From assembly GCF_013403985.1 (NCBI RefSeq), contig NZ_JABFDF010000002.1, forward strand, positions 124,001 through 188,000: 64,000 nucleotides of DNA, in the 5' to 3' direction. How positions within the stretch are numbered: position 1 is the first letter of the stretch; each line of letters starts with the position of its first letter. Positions 15,293-26,330 of the stretch are shown here, piece by piece. This DNA is from Winogradskyella ludwigii (GTDB lineage Bacteria > Bacteroidota > Bacteroidia > Flavobacteriales > Flavobacteriaceae). The notes under the pieces were generated by a model that was not told the origin of the DNA, made no database searches, and worked only from the letters and a program-made list of their open reading frames with translations. Made by a program: the position numbers and the translations under genes.

Positions 15293-18200
15293 CACTACGA
15301 TCTAATATAGTCTGAATGGTATTAGCTAATTTTTTATCATTTGGATCTAAAAACATATTTAAATGGTTACCTGGTATGATGTGTCTACTTATTCCTCTAT
15401 TTGCTAATATATCCCAACCTAAAAATTTAGGATCGTGAGCATAAAAAATATCATCCTCCTCAACTTTTAATAAATGAACCTCTATGTCTAAGGGTTTTAT
15501 GTGATATTTACTGATAGCTGCAGCGAGCATCTGGTCTAATTGAAGCGGCCAACTATGTAATAAATTATGCTGTTTTTCTTTACCTAATTTTAATCTTAAA
15601 TAGGAATTGTTTACTGATTTTTTAACTAAGCTAACTCTACTCGTAAAATTGGCTTTACTACTCAACATCTTCCTAGTCATAAAAATGATCTTTTCTATCT
15701 TATATTTAATGCGTGCATATTTTTTGCTCATAGGGCTTTCGCAGTAATAGTTTGGAAACACATAACTATCCAATAAAATTATTGGATTTACTAGGTTGTT
15801 CTGAGCTTTTAATTGTTTAGCCATTTCAAAAGCTACAATACCACCAAAAGAATAACCACCAATATTATAAGGACCATTAGGGTTTGTTTTTTTTATTTCT
15901 GAAATATAATGAGCAGCAGTATCCTCAATAGTATCAAATGGTGTGTCTTCTCCGTTGAGCCCTTTGGCTTGCAGACCATAAACAGGTTGATTAGGATCTA
16001 CATGCTTTGCAATAGTATTAACAAATAATACATTATGCTCTGCTCCATGAATCATATAAAGTGGTGTTTTTGTACCATTAGGTTTTATAGGTACTAAACA
16101 ATTCCAAGATACTGACTCTTTATCTTTTGTAATGTATTTTGCTAATTCTTCTATTGTAGGATGCGTAATTAGTGCCGACAATGGAAAACGTTTGTCTAAT
16201 TTCTCTTCTAAAACCGACATTACCTTAACAGCAATAAGTGAATGACCACCTATTTCAAAAAAGTCACTGAATATATCAATGTTCGTTAATTTTAAACAGT
16301 CTTCCCAAATAGTTGCTACAATTTTTTCATTTTCGTTTCTAGGAGCTGTATACTCCACTGAAGTCTTGGTTTTAGAAACTTTATTTTTTAAGGCATTTCG
16401 ATCTATTTTACCATTTAACGTAAGTGGAAAATCTTTTACAAAATGAAAATCTAAAGGAACCATATACTTTGGAAGCTCTTCTCTTAAAAGATTTTTCCAA
16501 TTATCAATAATATCATTAGATACCTCTTCATTTTGATTTAATATCACATAAGCTTCAAGTTGTTCTTCATTTACCAATACTACTGAAGCTTTAACTTTGT
16601 CTAAAGTATTAATAGCTTCTTCTATTTCTCCAAGCTCAATACGATGTCCTCTAATTTTAACTTGATGATCAATACGCCCTAAACATTGCACATCTCCCGA
16701 TGGCAAAAGTTTCGCAAGATCTCCAGTTCTATATATTACAGTATTTGAATCTGTTTCAAACTGATTGGTTATAAATTTTTCTGTGGTTAAATCTTCTCGT
16801 TTCCAATACCCTTTTGCAACACCATCGCCTCCAATGCATAACTCTCCAACAGAACCCGGTTTAACTAATCTATGTTCCTCATTTACAATATAAAGTTGTG
16901 TATTGGCCATTGGACGTCCTATAGTAACAAAATCATCTTCTTTGGAAATTTGTTTCATTGCAGACCATATAGTCGTTTCTGTTGGCCCATACATGTTCCA
17001 AAGCTCACTGACCCTGCTTAACAGTTGTTTTGCCAATGCCATTGGTAACGCTTCTCCTGTAGATATCGCCTTAATTGGTAAGGGTTCATCCCAACCAGAA
17101 TAGAGGAGCATCTGCCATGTTGCTGGTGTTGCTTGCATGACGGTTATAGCCTCATTTTTAATGACATTTAATAATAAATTGGTATCCTTAGCTGTTTCTT
17201 CTTTGGTTAGCACCAATTTAGCTCCTTTTAAGAGCGGAGCAAACAACTCAACCATTGCGATATCAAAGGAAACTGTGGTAATAGAAATGAGCACGTCTGT
17301 CTCTTCTATACCTGGTTTATCTAATACACTGTATAACAGATTCACCAAGTTTTTATGCGTTATTGTTACCCCTTTAGGCTTACCTGTTGAACCTGAAGTA
17401 TAAAGTAAATAAACGATTTGATTGTTGTCTATTTTTTCAGTTAATGGAGTACTAGGAAGCTTAGATAAATCGGAAAATATATCCTTTAGATATATGCGTT
17501 TGGTGTCTAATTGTATTGGTAAAGAAAATGTTTCTGTTGTAATTATATATTTAGCTTCAGAATCCTCTAACATAAACTCCAACCTTTTGCTTGGGTAGTT
17601 TGGATCCAATGGCAGATAAGCCGCACCGCATTCCATAATGGCAATTAATGTTATAATTAATTCAATAGAACGTGGTAATAGAACTGCAACACAATCTCCC
17701 TTTTCTACTCCTTGCATTTTTAAATAATGTGCAACTTGGTGCACTTGTTTTTCTAAATCACCATAAGTAATTTCTGAATCACCAAATTTTAATGCCTGTT
17801 TTAAAGGGGTGTTTTGTGCTTGTTTAATTAATAATTCATGCAATGGCAATTGCGGATAAGATGCATCATTATTATTTAACTCTGCATAGTCAGAAGCATC
17901 TACCTTTACAATCTCACCAATAGTAGCACTTGAATCATTTACGATAATATCCAAAACCTCTTCAAAAGAAGTCATCATTTGTTTTATCGTTTCGGGCTTA
18001 AATAATAAAGAATTATACTGCCACTCTAATATAAAATCATCTTCAGAACCACTTGCGTTTAAAAATATTTCAAAAGTCTCATAAGTTCTGGGATTACATC
18101 TCAATTTAAAAGACAAGTCTTTAAATGAAACGAGATTACTCATTCCCATATCAATATTAAAAACAACAGGAACTAAAGGAACACGAGATGGATCTCTAGC

Positions 18201-19280
18201 AATTGCTAGTTTTTGAAGTAACTGACCAAAGCTAAGTTGTTGATGATCAAAAGCATCAAATAACGACAGTTTACGGACTTTTAAATACTCACTAAAGGTC
18301 TTATCTAAGTCTATTTTACTTCGTAATGGTAATAGGTTAACACAATGACCAACTAATTGTGTTTTTCCCGTAATGGCTTGTCCGGCAGCAGGCAAACCTA
18401 AAACTATATCATTCTGACCTGTTTGCTTGCATAAAAAAACCTCAAATGCAGTCATTAATGATGTTACAAAACTACAACCAGCACGTATGCCTATTTTCTT
18501 AAATTTAGCTAATAAATCACTATTTACAGGAAAATCAAGACGGTCACTTTTATAGCTTCTTAATTTTGGTCTTGGAAAATCTGTTGGCAAATCTAATTGC
18601 GGTACATTAGATTGATACTGACTTATCCAGAAATTTTCTGTTTTCCGAAATTCTTCACTAGTTAAAAATGCCTGATGTTCGTCGGCATAATCACTATAGG
18701 TTATCGGTTTAGGAATATCAATATTTTCTTTAGAAACTTTTGAAGAGTACAATGCCCCAAGTTCTTCCATCATTATACCTGTAGACCAACCATCACATAT
18801 AATATGATGTGCTGTAAGTACCAATTGATGCTCCGTTTCACTAATTCTTATTAATCCTGTTTTTAATAATGGGCCTTTAAGCAAATCAAAAGTCATATTA
18901 GCATCTGCTAAAATGTACTGTGCAATTTCATGCTTTTTTTCTAAATCTGTAAGTTGAGAAATATTAGTATAATCTAAAGGAATAGGTACCTCCTCAAGTA
19001 TACTCATAAAGCGTCCATCTGTACTAAAGATAGCACGTAAGGACTCATGTCTTTTTACGAGTTGTTTTATAGCATCTTCCAATGCTGTTTTATCCAAATC
19101 ACCTTTTAATACCAAAGAAACAGACTCGTTATAAGATCGATTAGCATCCTCACCTCCTAATTTACAACCAATCCAGATTTCTGCTTGTGACTGTGTACAG
19201 AAAATTACCTTTTCAATTTTTGGTCCATCAAAAGGATTGAAAGGTACTTTTTTACTTGTTTCGGTTGGTTGTAAAATCAT
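15285..19280 (-). CDS. non-ribosomal peptide synthetase, C-A-T-TE
   Basis: The 1331-aa protein has these domains. Condensation, about 25-450, has HHIICDG at 158. Adenylation, about 480-970, has LLYTSGSTGKPKG near 625, NMYGPTETTIW, YRTGDLAKLL near 850 and LNGKIDRNAL. The thiolation domain has FFEIGGHSLIAVK near 1008. The type I thioesterase, about 1075-1325, has GGYSFGG near 1139 and a late histidine in GNHLN. By hand alignment to GrsA the pocket reads D-I-V-Q-I-T-M-I-W, nearest to glycine codes (DILQLGLIW) but not identical, so a small residue is a weak guess. There is no epimerase domain. It is predicted to condense the upstream product with one amino acid and release it by hydrolysis or cyclisation. 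It is 52 bp downstream of the hybrid synthase. Confidence 0.95.
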   Translation of the reverse strand: MILQPTETSKKVPFNPFDGPKIEKVIFCTQSQAEIWIGCKLGGEDANRSYNESVSLVLKGDLDKTALEDAIKQLVKRHESLRAIFSTDGRFMSILEEVPIPLDYTNISQLTDLEKKHEIAQYILADANMTFDLLKGPLLKTGLIRISETEHQLVLTAHHIICDGWSTGIMMEELGALYSSKVSKENIDIPKPITYSDYADEHQAFLTSEEFRKTENFWISQYQSNVPQLDLPTDFPRPKLRSYKSDRLDFPVNSDLLAKFKKIGIRAGCSFVTSLMTAFEVFLCKQTGQNDIVLGLPAAGQAITGKTQLVGHCVNLLPLRSKIDLDKTFSEYLKVRKLSLFDAFDHQQLSFGQLLQKLAIARDPSRVPLVPVVFNIDMGMSNLVSFKDLSFKLRCNPRTYETFEIFLNASGSEDDFILEWQYNSLLFKPETIKQMMTSFEEVLDIIVNDSSATIGEIVKVDASDYAELNNNDASYPQLPLHELLIKQAQNTPLKQALKFGDSEITYGDLEKQVHQVAHYLKMQGVEKGDCVAVLLPRSIELIITLIAIMECGAAYLPLDPNYPSKRLEFMLEDSEAKYIITTETFSLPIQLDTKRIYLKDIFSDLSKLPSTPLTEKIDNNQIVYLLYTSGSTGKPKGVTITHKNLVNLLYSVLDKPGIEETDVLISITTVSFDIAMVELFAPLLKGAKLVLTKEETAKDTNLLLNVIKNEAITVMQATPATWQMLLYSGWDEPLPIKAISTGEALPMALAKQLLSRVSELWNMYGPTETTIWSAMKQISKEDDFVTIGRPMANTQLYIVNEEHRLVKPGSVGELCIGGDGVAKGYWKREDLTTEKFITNQFETDSNTVIYRTGDLAKLLPSGDVQCLGRIDHQVKIRGHRIELGEIEEAINTLDKVKASVVLVNEEQLEAYVILNQNEEVSNDIIDNWKNLLREELPKYMVPLDFHFVKDFPLTLNGKIDRNALKNKVSKTKTSVEYTAPRNENEKIVATIWEDCLKLTNIDIFSDFFEIGGHSLIAVKVMSVLEEKLDKRFPLSALITHPTIEELAKYITKDKESVSWNCLVPIKPNGTKTPLYMIHGAEHNVLFVNTIAKHVDPNQPVYGLQAKGLNGEDTPFDTIEDTAAHYISEIKKTNPNGPYNIGGYSFGGIVAFEMAKQLKAQNNLVNPIILLDSYVFPNYYCESPMSKKYARIKYKIEKIIFMTRKMLSSKANFTSRVSLVKKSVNNSYLRLKLGKEKQHNLLHSWPLQLDQMLAAAISKYHIKPLDIEVHLLKVEEDDIFYAHDPKFLGWDILANRGISRHIIPGNHLNMFLDPNDKKLANTIQTILDRSDE

Positions 19281-19332
19281 TTTTATAAAACGGGTTGGAT
19301 CATGTTACTTAAAGTAATTTAAATTTTATTTC

Positions 19333-22300
19333 TTATAAATCTATTCGAAGGAATTCACCTTTCTTTTTCTCATCATTAACAAACCATGCTGGATTACCTT
19401 CATCATCGAGACCTAAACGTGCATTGGGAACTGGTGGTGTATTTAATTCTTTAGTCGATACCGTTTTAATAGCTTCATAAGCATTTGTATTTGGTACTGA
19501 GCTAAAGATCCCGACCGCTGCCAATTCTTCTATACTCTTAACAAAATTCTTAATTAAATAATCAATATCATCGTCTGTAAACGCTTCAGTCATATAGCAC
19601 GGAAAACCATCCCAAATATGAAATCCTTTCTCTCTCATTAAGACAAAGAATAATTCAGAATACGGAATTTCTTCTAAAAATGTTGTTCTCCATAACGAAC
19701 GATAATACGTTATCTGAATAGGAAGGCTATTATTTTTAAAATATGCATTAAGCTCGGTCGCTAAACGCTCTGTTAATGATGCTAAACCATCTTGAAGTGC
19801 TGCTCCTTTATTTTTAAAATGATTTAACGAGGCTCTTGCTGCTGCTAATGCTAAAGGGTGACGTACAAATGTCCCTGCAAAATAAGTAACGCCTACTTCC
19901 GGGAAAGAATCGTCTCCATATTGCCAAAAGCCACCATCAAGGGCATCCATAAACTTTCTTTCGCCAAGAATAGCTCCGATAGACATACCACCACCAATAA
20001 CTTTTCCGTAAGTTGCAACATCTGCCTTTATGCCAAACAAAGCTTGAGCACCTCCAAGATGCATTCTAAATCCTGTAATAATTTCATCGAAAATAAGTAC
20101 TGATTCAGAAGCTTTAGTAATTTCTCTTACTTCTTTTAAAAATTCGATAGGTTGAAATTCTGGTCGGCGACTCTGCACGGGTTCTACTAATACCGCTGCG
20201 ATTTCGTGTGCGAGCTCTTTAATAATAGCTAAACTTTCTTCAGTACCATAGTCTAAAATTAACATGTTCTGAACGGCCTCTGGAAGAATACCCGGAGCTG
20301 CAGGAAATGTTCTTAATTTTTTTGATCCTCTAACAATAACCTCATCATTAATACCATGATAAGAACGTGAAAAAGCGACAATAAGTGAACGTCCTGTAAC
20401 TGTTCTTGCAATACGCATGGCACCTAACACAGCTTCCGAACCCGTATTACACAATGCAGCACGATCTAGACCTGTAAACTCACAAAGCATTTCACAAACC
20501 TCACCTGCTAATGGATGTTGTGGACCGACTTCAAAACCTTGTTCTATTTGGTGGTGCAATGCTTCTTTTATAAAGTCGGGTTGATGACCAAATAAACAGG
20601 CACCAAATCCGTTTAGAATATCCATGTATTCATTACCATCCAAATCCCAAAGTTTATTACCTGAAGATTTCTCAATAACCAAAGGATATACAAGTTCTTT
20701 CGTCAAAGGCTTAAAACCAGAAACGACTCTAGGATCTGCCATTTTTGGACGATGCTGTTGTGCATAAGCTTTGCTCTTAGCTGTTTTAGCATTATAACTT
20801 GTTATTAAGTTCTTTAAAAACAAATTTTGATCGCTACTTAACCCTGTAGATAATTTATCAATTTTGGGAGAGGCACCAAAAGGTTTTTGGTGTTCTTTCT
20901 TTTCTTCTTCGGTTCTACTATCGTTTGTTGAAAGTAATGGAGAAACAGAATTGGCTCTACTCTGAGTCTTAATATGAGGTGTACTTGGTACATTTGAAAC
21001 AACTGGTGCACTTGGCTCCATATTAATTTCATTCCCTTGCAATAATTGAAGTTGTTGCCCTAGAAGTTGTAATTGTTGAGCTATAAGATTTAGCGCTGGG
21101 TTTTGTCCTGCTTGTGGTACAGCATATGAATTTTGAATAGGGTTCGCTGCTGTTTGCTGCACAGGTGCTGTAGCCACAGGGTTAACAGTGACTTCTGGAG
21201 CGTAAGCTTCTGCAGGCAATATCTGATCTAAATGTTCTGCTAATAAATTTGGAGTCCCAAACTGATCATTAAGTTGTCTAAAAGTTACAGGAACATTAAA
21301 TTCATTTTTACACGTAATAGCCATTTGCGTTAGAACAAGTGAATCTAGTCCTAGCTCTAAAAAACTTTGATCTGATTCATTGGCATCAATTTCCAATCCA
21401 GAATTATCTTCGATTATATCGGCTATTTTTTTAAGAAGTATAGACTTTCTCATGATCTGAGTATTTATATTAGACGCGGTGTCAATAGTGATATTTTCTT
21501 CAACTTTACCTCTTACTAAATCAGCATCTACTAAAGTATTTATCGTTGTTTCAATACGTGGAGGATCTAGCCAACAAGGTTTTCTATCAAACACATAAGA
21601 TGGTAACTCAACTTTCTGTCTACGCTGACCTTCATAAAAAGATTTCCAATTGGGCTCTATACCATTTAACCATAAATCTCCTAACGCAGATAATACGGTA
21701 TGGTAAGCATTTTCTCTCTCCTTAGGAATAGATAAACTGGCTATAGATGCTACTGATTTTAAGCCTTTCTTTTGCATTGATAACGTTGTAAGGGCTCTGC
21801 CAGGACCTGTCTCTAATAGCACTGGATCTTCTAATCCTAAAACCGTTTCCATGGCTCCAGAAAAGTTTACCGCTGCTCTTAAATGGTTGGTCCAATAGCT
21901 CGTACTTTTGGCTTCTGCATCTGTAAGCCAATCTCCAGTTACGGTTGAAACTATTGGTAAGCGAGGGACATTTAAAGTTACTTTTTTCACCTCATCTTCA
22001 AAAGCTCCCAAAACAGGATCCATCATGGTAGAGTGAAAAGCATGACTTGTTGATAAAAGCATATTTGCAATCCCTTTATCATTTAAGATATTTGCAAAAT
22101 CTTCAACATCTTTATCTGGACCTGAAAGCACAATCAACCTATCAGAATTTATAGCTGCAATAGATAATGTTTTTGGTATTAATCCTTCAAGGTTTTCAAT
22201 ATTTGTACGTACCGATAACATACTTCCTCCGGGTAACTCACTAACAAGTTTCCCACGAACGGTTATTAAATGCAACGCATCTTCTAATGTAAAAACACCT

Positions 22301-25300
22301 GCTAAATGTGCTGCAACAAATTCACCTATACTGTGTCCACAAAGTAATGTCGGTTTAATTCCCCAACTCATCCAAAGTTGAGAAAGTGCGTATTCTACAA
22401 CAAATAATGCAGGCTGCGTAAACTTGGTATCTTTTAATTGTAACTCAGCATCATTACTGTTTAGTTCTGGATATATAATTTTCCTTATGTCTAATTTTAA
22501 ATCGGCTTTTAGCAATTCTGCACAATCATCTACAGCATCTCTAAAAACAGTTTCACCGTTATAAAGGGCTTTTCCCATTTGGAGATATTGTGAACCTTGT
22601 CCAGGGAATAAAAATGCTACTTCGCTAGGAATAACCTTTAGTGTGTTGCTTTTTATCGCTTTAGAATCCTCGGAACTCAACAAATTACTAGCTTCAATAG
22701 CATCATTACCTGCTATAGCAAAACTGCGATGTTGAAAGACATCTCTTGTTTCATTTAAAGAATATGCTATATCAGCAAGTGCTATTTCTGGATTCGTTTT
22801 CACATAATCACCTAATGCCTTTTGATATCCATCTTGACTATTTTCTGATTTAGCTGACCACGTTAGTAATTGCAACGGTCTACCCGAATCTGTTATTTTC
22901 TCTTCGGCTATATATTCTTCTAAAACAATATGTACGTTGGTACCACCAACACCAAAAGAGCTGACTCCAGCAATTCGCGGAGATTCAGATTCCCAGGCTC
23001 TTAATTTATTATTTACAAAAAATGGACTGTTTTCAAAATCAATAGAGGGATTAGGTTTTTCAAATCCTAAAGAAGCAGGAATTTGACGATGCTTCATTGC
23101 TAAAGTCGTCTTAATTAATCCAGCAACTCCTGCTGCTGCAGTAAGGTGACCAATATTACTTTTAATAGAACCTATGGCACAATAGCCATTAGATTCTTGT
23201 TCTCCAAAAGCCAAACAAAGCCCTTCTACCTCAATGGGATCACCTAAAGGAGTCGCGGTTCCATGGGCTTCTATATAACTGACTTGAGAAGGTTTAACAT
23301 CAGCATCTAATAGCGCACTGTTTATGGCTCCTGCTTGCCCTTCTACACTTGGTGCTGTAAAACTCCCTTTATCACTTCCATCATTATTAACACCTATTCC
23401 TTTTATAACTCCATGAATTATGTCACCATCCCGTTTTGCATCTTCTAAACTTTTAAGAAGTACAACTCCAGCACCATCACAAAACATAGTTCCTGTACCA
23501 TTGGCATCAAAAGACCGACACTGACCATTAGAACTTAACATCGAGCCTTCTTGATATAAATGACCGCTATACATTGGTGACGTTACACTAGAGCCTCCTG
23601 CTAAAGCAACATCGCATTGCCCATTACGAATAGACTCAACGGCTTGAGCCATTGCTAGTGAAGAAGTTGAACATGCTGAATGTACACTTACAGCAGGTCC
23701 TTTTAAATTTAAATGATATGCTGTACGTGTTGCAATGTAGTCTTTATCATTAGTTGTATTGGCTTGTACTTCCCCGATTTGACTCATCAATTCTTTGTTA
23801 GGAAATACATTATTAAGGAAATACGTATTAATATAAACGCCTGCAAATACACCAATTTTACCGTCGTAAAGATTTGGCAAATATCCAGACTGTTCTAATG
23901 CCTCCCAAGATATCTCTAGAAATAATCGTTGCTGAGGATCCATAGCAGATGCAAGTTTTGGGTTGAGTCCAAAAAACTTAGCATCGAATGTTTTTGCTGA
24001 AGGCACAATACCTCTTGCTCCAACATACAATGGGTTATTACGTAATTCTTCTGGTAGGCTTTTATCTAATTCTTCTGGTGTAAAAAATGAAATCGTTTCT
24101 TTTCCTTCGCTTAGAACCTCCCATAACTCGTTAATTGAAGAAGCACCAGGAAAACGTCCTGCCATTCCAATAATAGCTATGTCACTATTGGATTGCCGCT
24201 TATTTTTCCGCTTTGAATGGGCAAATGTAGATTTATTTTGGTCGAGTTCTAAAAACTGAGCTAATCCAGAAATTGTAGGATATTGATAAATCTTTGTTAC
24301 TGGTATTTTTACGTTCAGGTTTTCGGCTATTAAAACAGCTACTTTTTGAGTTAAGAGTGAATTACCTCCCATTTCAAAAAAGTTATCATCGATACCAATT
24401 TGAGGTATATGCAAAGCTTTACTCCAAATTTTTGTAATAGCTTTCTCTATTTTAGTTTTCGGTTTTCTTAAAAGTGGTGCATTAAGAGCTCTTTGATATT
24501 CTGGAACTGGCAGATTCTTTTTATCTACTTTACCATTTGTGGTCATAGGAAAATGGTCCAACCACATAATAAGTGACGGAATCATATATTCCGGAAGAAT
24601 TTCGGAAAGTTGATGACGTACATTATTAGAATCTTTTGTGTTATTCTCAGATTCTATATACGCTACTAATCTTGCTTCTCCTGTGTGATTACTAGAAATA
24701 ACAGTAGCACGTTTAATATTTGGAAGAGTATTAATAGCCGCTTCAACTTCTCCAAGTTCTAAGCGATAACCACTAATTTTTACTTGGTCGTCTTTTCTTC
24801 CAATAAATTCTATGTTTCCACCAGGAAGCCATTTTGCCAAATCTCCTGTTTTATACATTAGGCTATTCTGCTCAAATGGGTTTTCAATAAAGCTTTTGGT
24901 AGTGAGTTCTGGTAAGTTTAAATAACCTTTAGCCAAACCAACACCTGACATGTACATATCACCTGCAGTTCCTACAGGCAGTATCTCCATATCTTTAGAT
25001 AAAATATAAACTTTTGTATTTTGTATAGGCTTTCCTATTGTTAGTACCGTATCATGATCATCTTCTGAAGAATATTTATATAACATCGAAGTTACAGTCG
25101 TTTCTGTTAGACCATAGGCATTATAGAAATCACATATCGTGCTTAATTTTTGAGCTAATGTTAGTGAGCATGTTTCACCACCTGCTACAATTCTTCTGAG
25201 TGATTTTATTTCAGATAAACCTTCAATGGTTTCGAGATAACTTGGAGTGCTATTTAAATGTGTTATGGAATGTTTCTTTATAAACTCTGCAATGGCATGA

Positions 25301-26007
25301 TCTTTTATGGTTTGCTTATCTACAATTACCGTTGTGGCACCATTAAATAAGGCTAAAAATATTTGCTCTATTGAGGCATCAAAAAAATAGTTAGAAAATT
25401 GTAATATTTTATCTGTACTATCTAAACCATAATTTTGAGTTTCACCAAGAATAAGACTAACAACCGATATGTTTTTAATCATTACGCCTTTTGGATTCCC
25501 TGTGGTACCAGAAGTGTACATGACATAAGCCAAATCACTAGATTTTGAATCTATATTTGTGAGCGGCTTATCACTATATTCTTTTCGTGAATTGATAAAA
25601 TCTTTAATAACAGCAGCATCAATTGTGAATTTACATTTACAATCGTTTACAATAAATTCTTTTCTTACTTGCGGAGAATCAATATCTATAGGCACATAGG
25701 TTGCACCTGCTTTAAGTATGCTAATGATGCTTATTATAATCCACTCACTTCGCTCAATCATTAAACCAACAAAGTCTGTTAGATTTATATTATGATTAGC
25801 TATTAAAAAGTTGGCAAATTGGTTAGAAATAGCATCAAGCTCTTTAAAACTTAATTTCTCATTTCCATATATAACGGCAAAATTATCCGGAGTGGATTGC
25901 GCTTGCTCAATAAACAAGTCTGCAATTGTTTTATTACTAGGGAATTCAGAGGAGGTATTATTAAACTTCCTTATTGATGCAATTATCTCTTCTTTCCTTA
26001 ATTCCAT
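19333..26007 (-). CDS. hybrid NRPS-PKS-aminotransferase, A-T-KS-AT-ACP-AMT
   Basis: The 2224-aa protein has no leading C domain, so it is an initiation module. A (about 30-520) has MYTSGTTGNPKG near 160, NAYGLTETTV near 300 and YKTGDLAKWL. T has FFEMGGNSLL near 546. KS (about 608-1040) has Cys in HSACSTSS near 777, EAHGTATPLGDP and KSNIGHL. AT has FPGQGSQ near 1134, GHSIGE near 1225 and HAFHS near 1320, a malonyl-type motif. ACP has FLELGLDSLV near 1554. A Q-rich linker leads to a class III aminotransferase (about 1765-2190) with NTGSEAV, IFDEIITGFR and PLP lysine in TYGKVIGGG near 2000. KR, DH, ER and MT domains are absent. The A pocket reads D-A-E-N-V-G-A-V, with an acidic E239 as in Lys/Orn codes. 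MycA- and McyE-like synthases use such aminotransferases to make beta-amino groups. Confidence 0.95.
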   Translation of the reverse strand: MELRKEEIIASIRKFNNTSSEFPSNKTIADLFIEQAQSTPDNFAVIYGNEKLSFKELDAISNQFANFLIANHNINLTDFVGLMIERSEWIIISIISILKAGATYVPIDIDSPQVRKEFIVNDCKCKFTIDAAVIKDFINSRKEYSDKPLTNIDSKSSDLAYVMYTSGTTGNPKGVMIKNISVVSLILGETQNYGLDSTDKILQFSNYFFDASIEQIFLALFNGATTVIVDKQTIKDHAIAEFIKKHSITHLNSTPSYLETIEGLSEIKSLRRIVAGGETCSLTLAQKLSTICDFYNAYGLTETTVTSMLYKYSSEDDHDTVLTIGKPIQNTKVYILSKDMEILPVGTAGDMYMSGVGLAKGYLNLPELTTKSFIENPFEQNSLMYKTGDLAKWLPGGNIEFIGRKDDQVKISGYRLELGEVEAAINTLPNIKRATVISSNHTGEARLVAYIESENNTKDSNNVRHQLSEILPEYMIPSLIMWLDHFPMTTNGKVDKKNLPVPEYQRALNAPLLRKPKTKIEKAITKIWSKALHIPQIGIDDNFFEMGGNSLLTQKVAVLIAENLNVKIPVTKIYQYPTISGLAQFLELDQNKSTFAHSKRKNKRQSNSDIAIIGMAGRFPGASSINELWEVLSEGKETISFFTPEELDKSLPEELRNNPLYVGARGIVPSAKTFDAKFFGLNPKLASAMDPQQRLFLEISWEALEQSGYLPNLYDGKIGVFAGVYINTYFLNNVFPNKELMSQIGEVQANTTNDKDYIATRTAYHLNLKGPAVSVHSACSTSSLAMAQAVESIRNGQCDVALAGGSSVTSPMYSGHLYQEGSMLSSNGQCRSFDANGTGTMFCDGAGVVLLKSLEDAKRDGDIIHGVIKGIGVNNDGSDKGSFTAPSVEGQAGAINSALLDADVKPSQVSYIEAHGTATPLGDPIEVEGLCLAFGEQESNGYCAIGSIKSNIGHLTAAAGVAGLIKTTLAMKHRQIPASLGFEKPNPSIDFENSPFFVNNKLRAWESESPRIAGVSSFGVGGTNVHIVLEEYIAEEKITDSGRPLQLLTWSAKSENSQDGYQKALGDYVKTNPEIALADIAYSLNETRDVFQHRSFAIAGNDAIEASNLLSSEDSKAIKSNTLKVIPSEVAFLFPGQGSQYLQMGKALYNGETVFRDAVDDCAELLKADLKLDIRKIIYPELNSNDAELQLKDTKFTQPALFVVEYALSQLWMSWGIKPTLLCGHSIGEFVAAHLAGVFTLEDALHLITVRGKLVSELPGGSMLSVRTNIENLEGLIPKTLSIAAINSDRLIVLSGPDKDVEDFANILNDKGIANMLLSTSHAFHSTMMDPVLGAFEDEVKKVTLNVPRLPIVSTVTGDWLTDAEAKSTSYWTNHLRAAVNFSGAMETVLGLEDPVLLETGPGRALTTLSMQKKGLKSVASIASLSIPKERENAYHTVLSALGDLWLNGIEPNWKSFYEGQRRQKVELPSYVFDRKPCWLDPPRIETTINTLVDADLVRGKVEENITIDTASNINTQIMRKSILLKKIADIIEDNSGLEIDANESDQSFLELGLDSLVLTQMAITCKNEFNVPVTFRQLNDQFGTPNLLAEHLDQILPAEAYAPEVTVNPVATAPVQQTAANPIQNSYAVPQAGQNPALNLIAQQLQLLGQQLQLLQGNEINMEPSAPVVSNVPSTPHIKTQSRANSVSPLLSTNDSRTEEEKKEHQKPFGASPKIDKLSTGLSSDQNLFLKNLITSYNAKTAKSKAYAQQHRPKMADPRVVSGFKPLTKELVYPLVIEKSSGNKLWDLDGNEYMDILNGFGACLFGHQPDFIKEALHHQIEQGFEVGPQHPLAGEVCEMLCEFTGLDRAALCNTGSEAVLGAMRIARTVTGRSLIVAFSRSYHGINDEVIVRGSKKLRTFPAAPGILPEAVQNMLILDYGTEESLAIIKELAHEIAAVLVEPVQSRRPEFQPIEFLKEVREITKASESVLIFDEIITGFRMHLGGAQALFGIKADVATYGKVIGGGMSIGAILGERKFMDALDGGFWQYGDDSFPEVGVTYFAGTFVRHPLALAAARASLNHFKNKGAALQDGLASLTERLATELNAYFKNNSLPIQITYYRSLWRTTFLEEIPYSELFFVLMREKGFHIWDGFPCYMTEAFTDDDIDYLIKNFVKSIEELAAVGIFSSVPNTNAYEAIKTVSTKELNTPPVPNARLGLDDEGNPAWFVNDEKKKGEFLRIDL

Positions 26008-26330
26008 AATATAAAATTCTATCTTTTATAGACTTAAACAGCTATTGGTTTAACTTTTTAATATCAATTATAATTAAAATAGAGGGCTTAATTAGGGAAT
26101 GGCTAAGCTAATACTAATTTTCAGTTAGCTAAAAATTTTTAGTCGTACAACACTTTTTTCGGATTAATAACAACTGCTTTTAATTCCTATAAAATTAAAC
26201 CAAAATAATTCTAAAAAATTGACTATAACATAAACATAATCAGCAGTTAATAGCGTAATACTCTAAACTCTTATAACTAATAAACTGATTGCCTTATTAA
26301 TTAAAATCTGCCTTGGTTTTATAAAACAAC
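26008..26330. other. intergenic region upstream of the hybrid synthase
   Basis: These 323 AT-rich bases hold no plausible gene. A promoter for the 12-kb synthetase operon is expected here, but I see no clean TAnnTTTG on the minus strand. The palindrome GTTTTATAAAAC lies near 26315-26326, next to the racemase stop, without a U-tract. Confidence 0.5.

Noticed and set aside
19303..19319. TTACTTAAAGTAA palindrome between the two synthetase genes
   Set aside because: It resembles the GTAACnnnnGTTAC motif only loosely and lies inside an operon gap with no -7 element; likely chance in AT-rich DNA.
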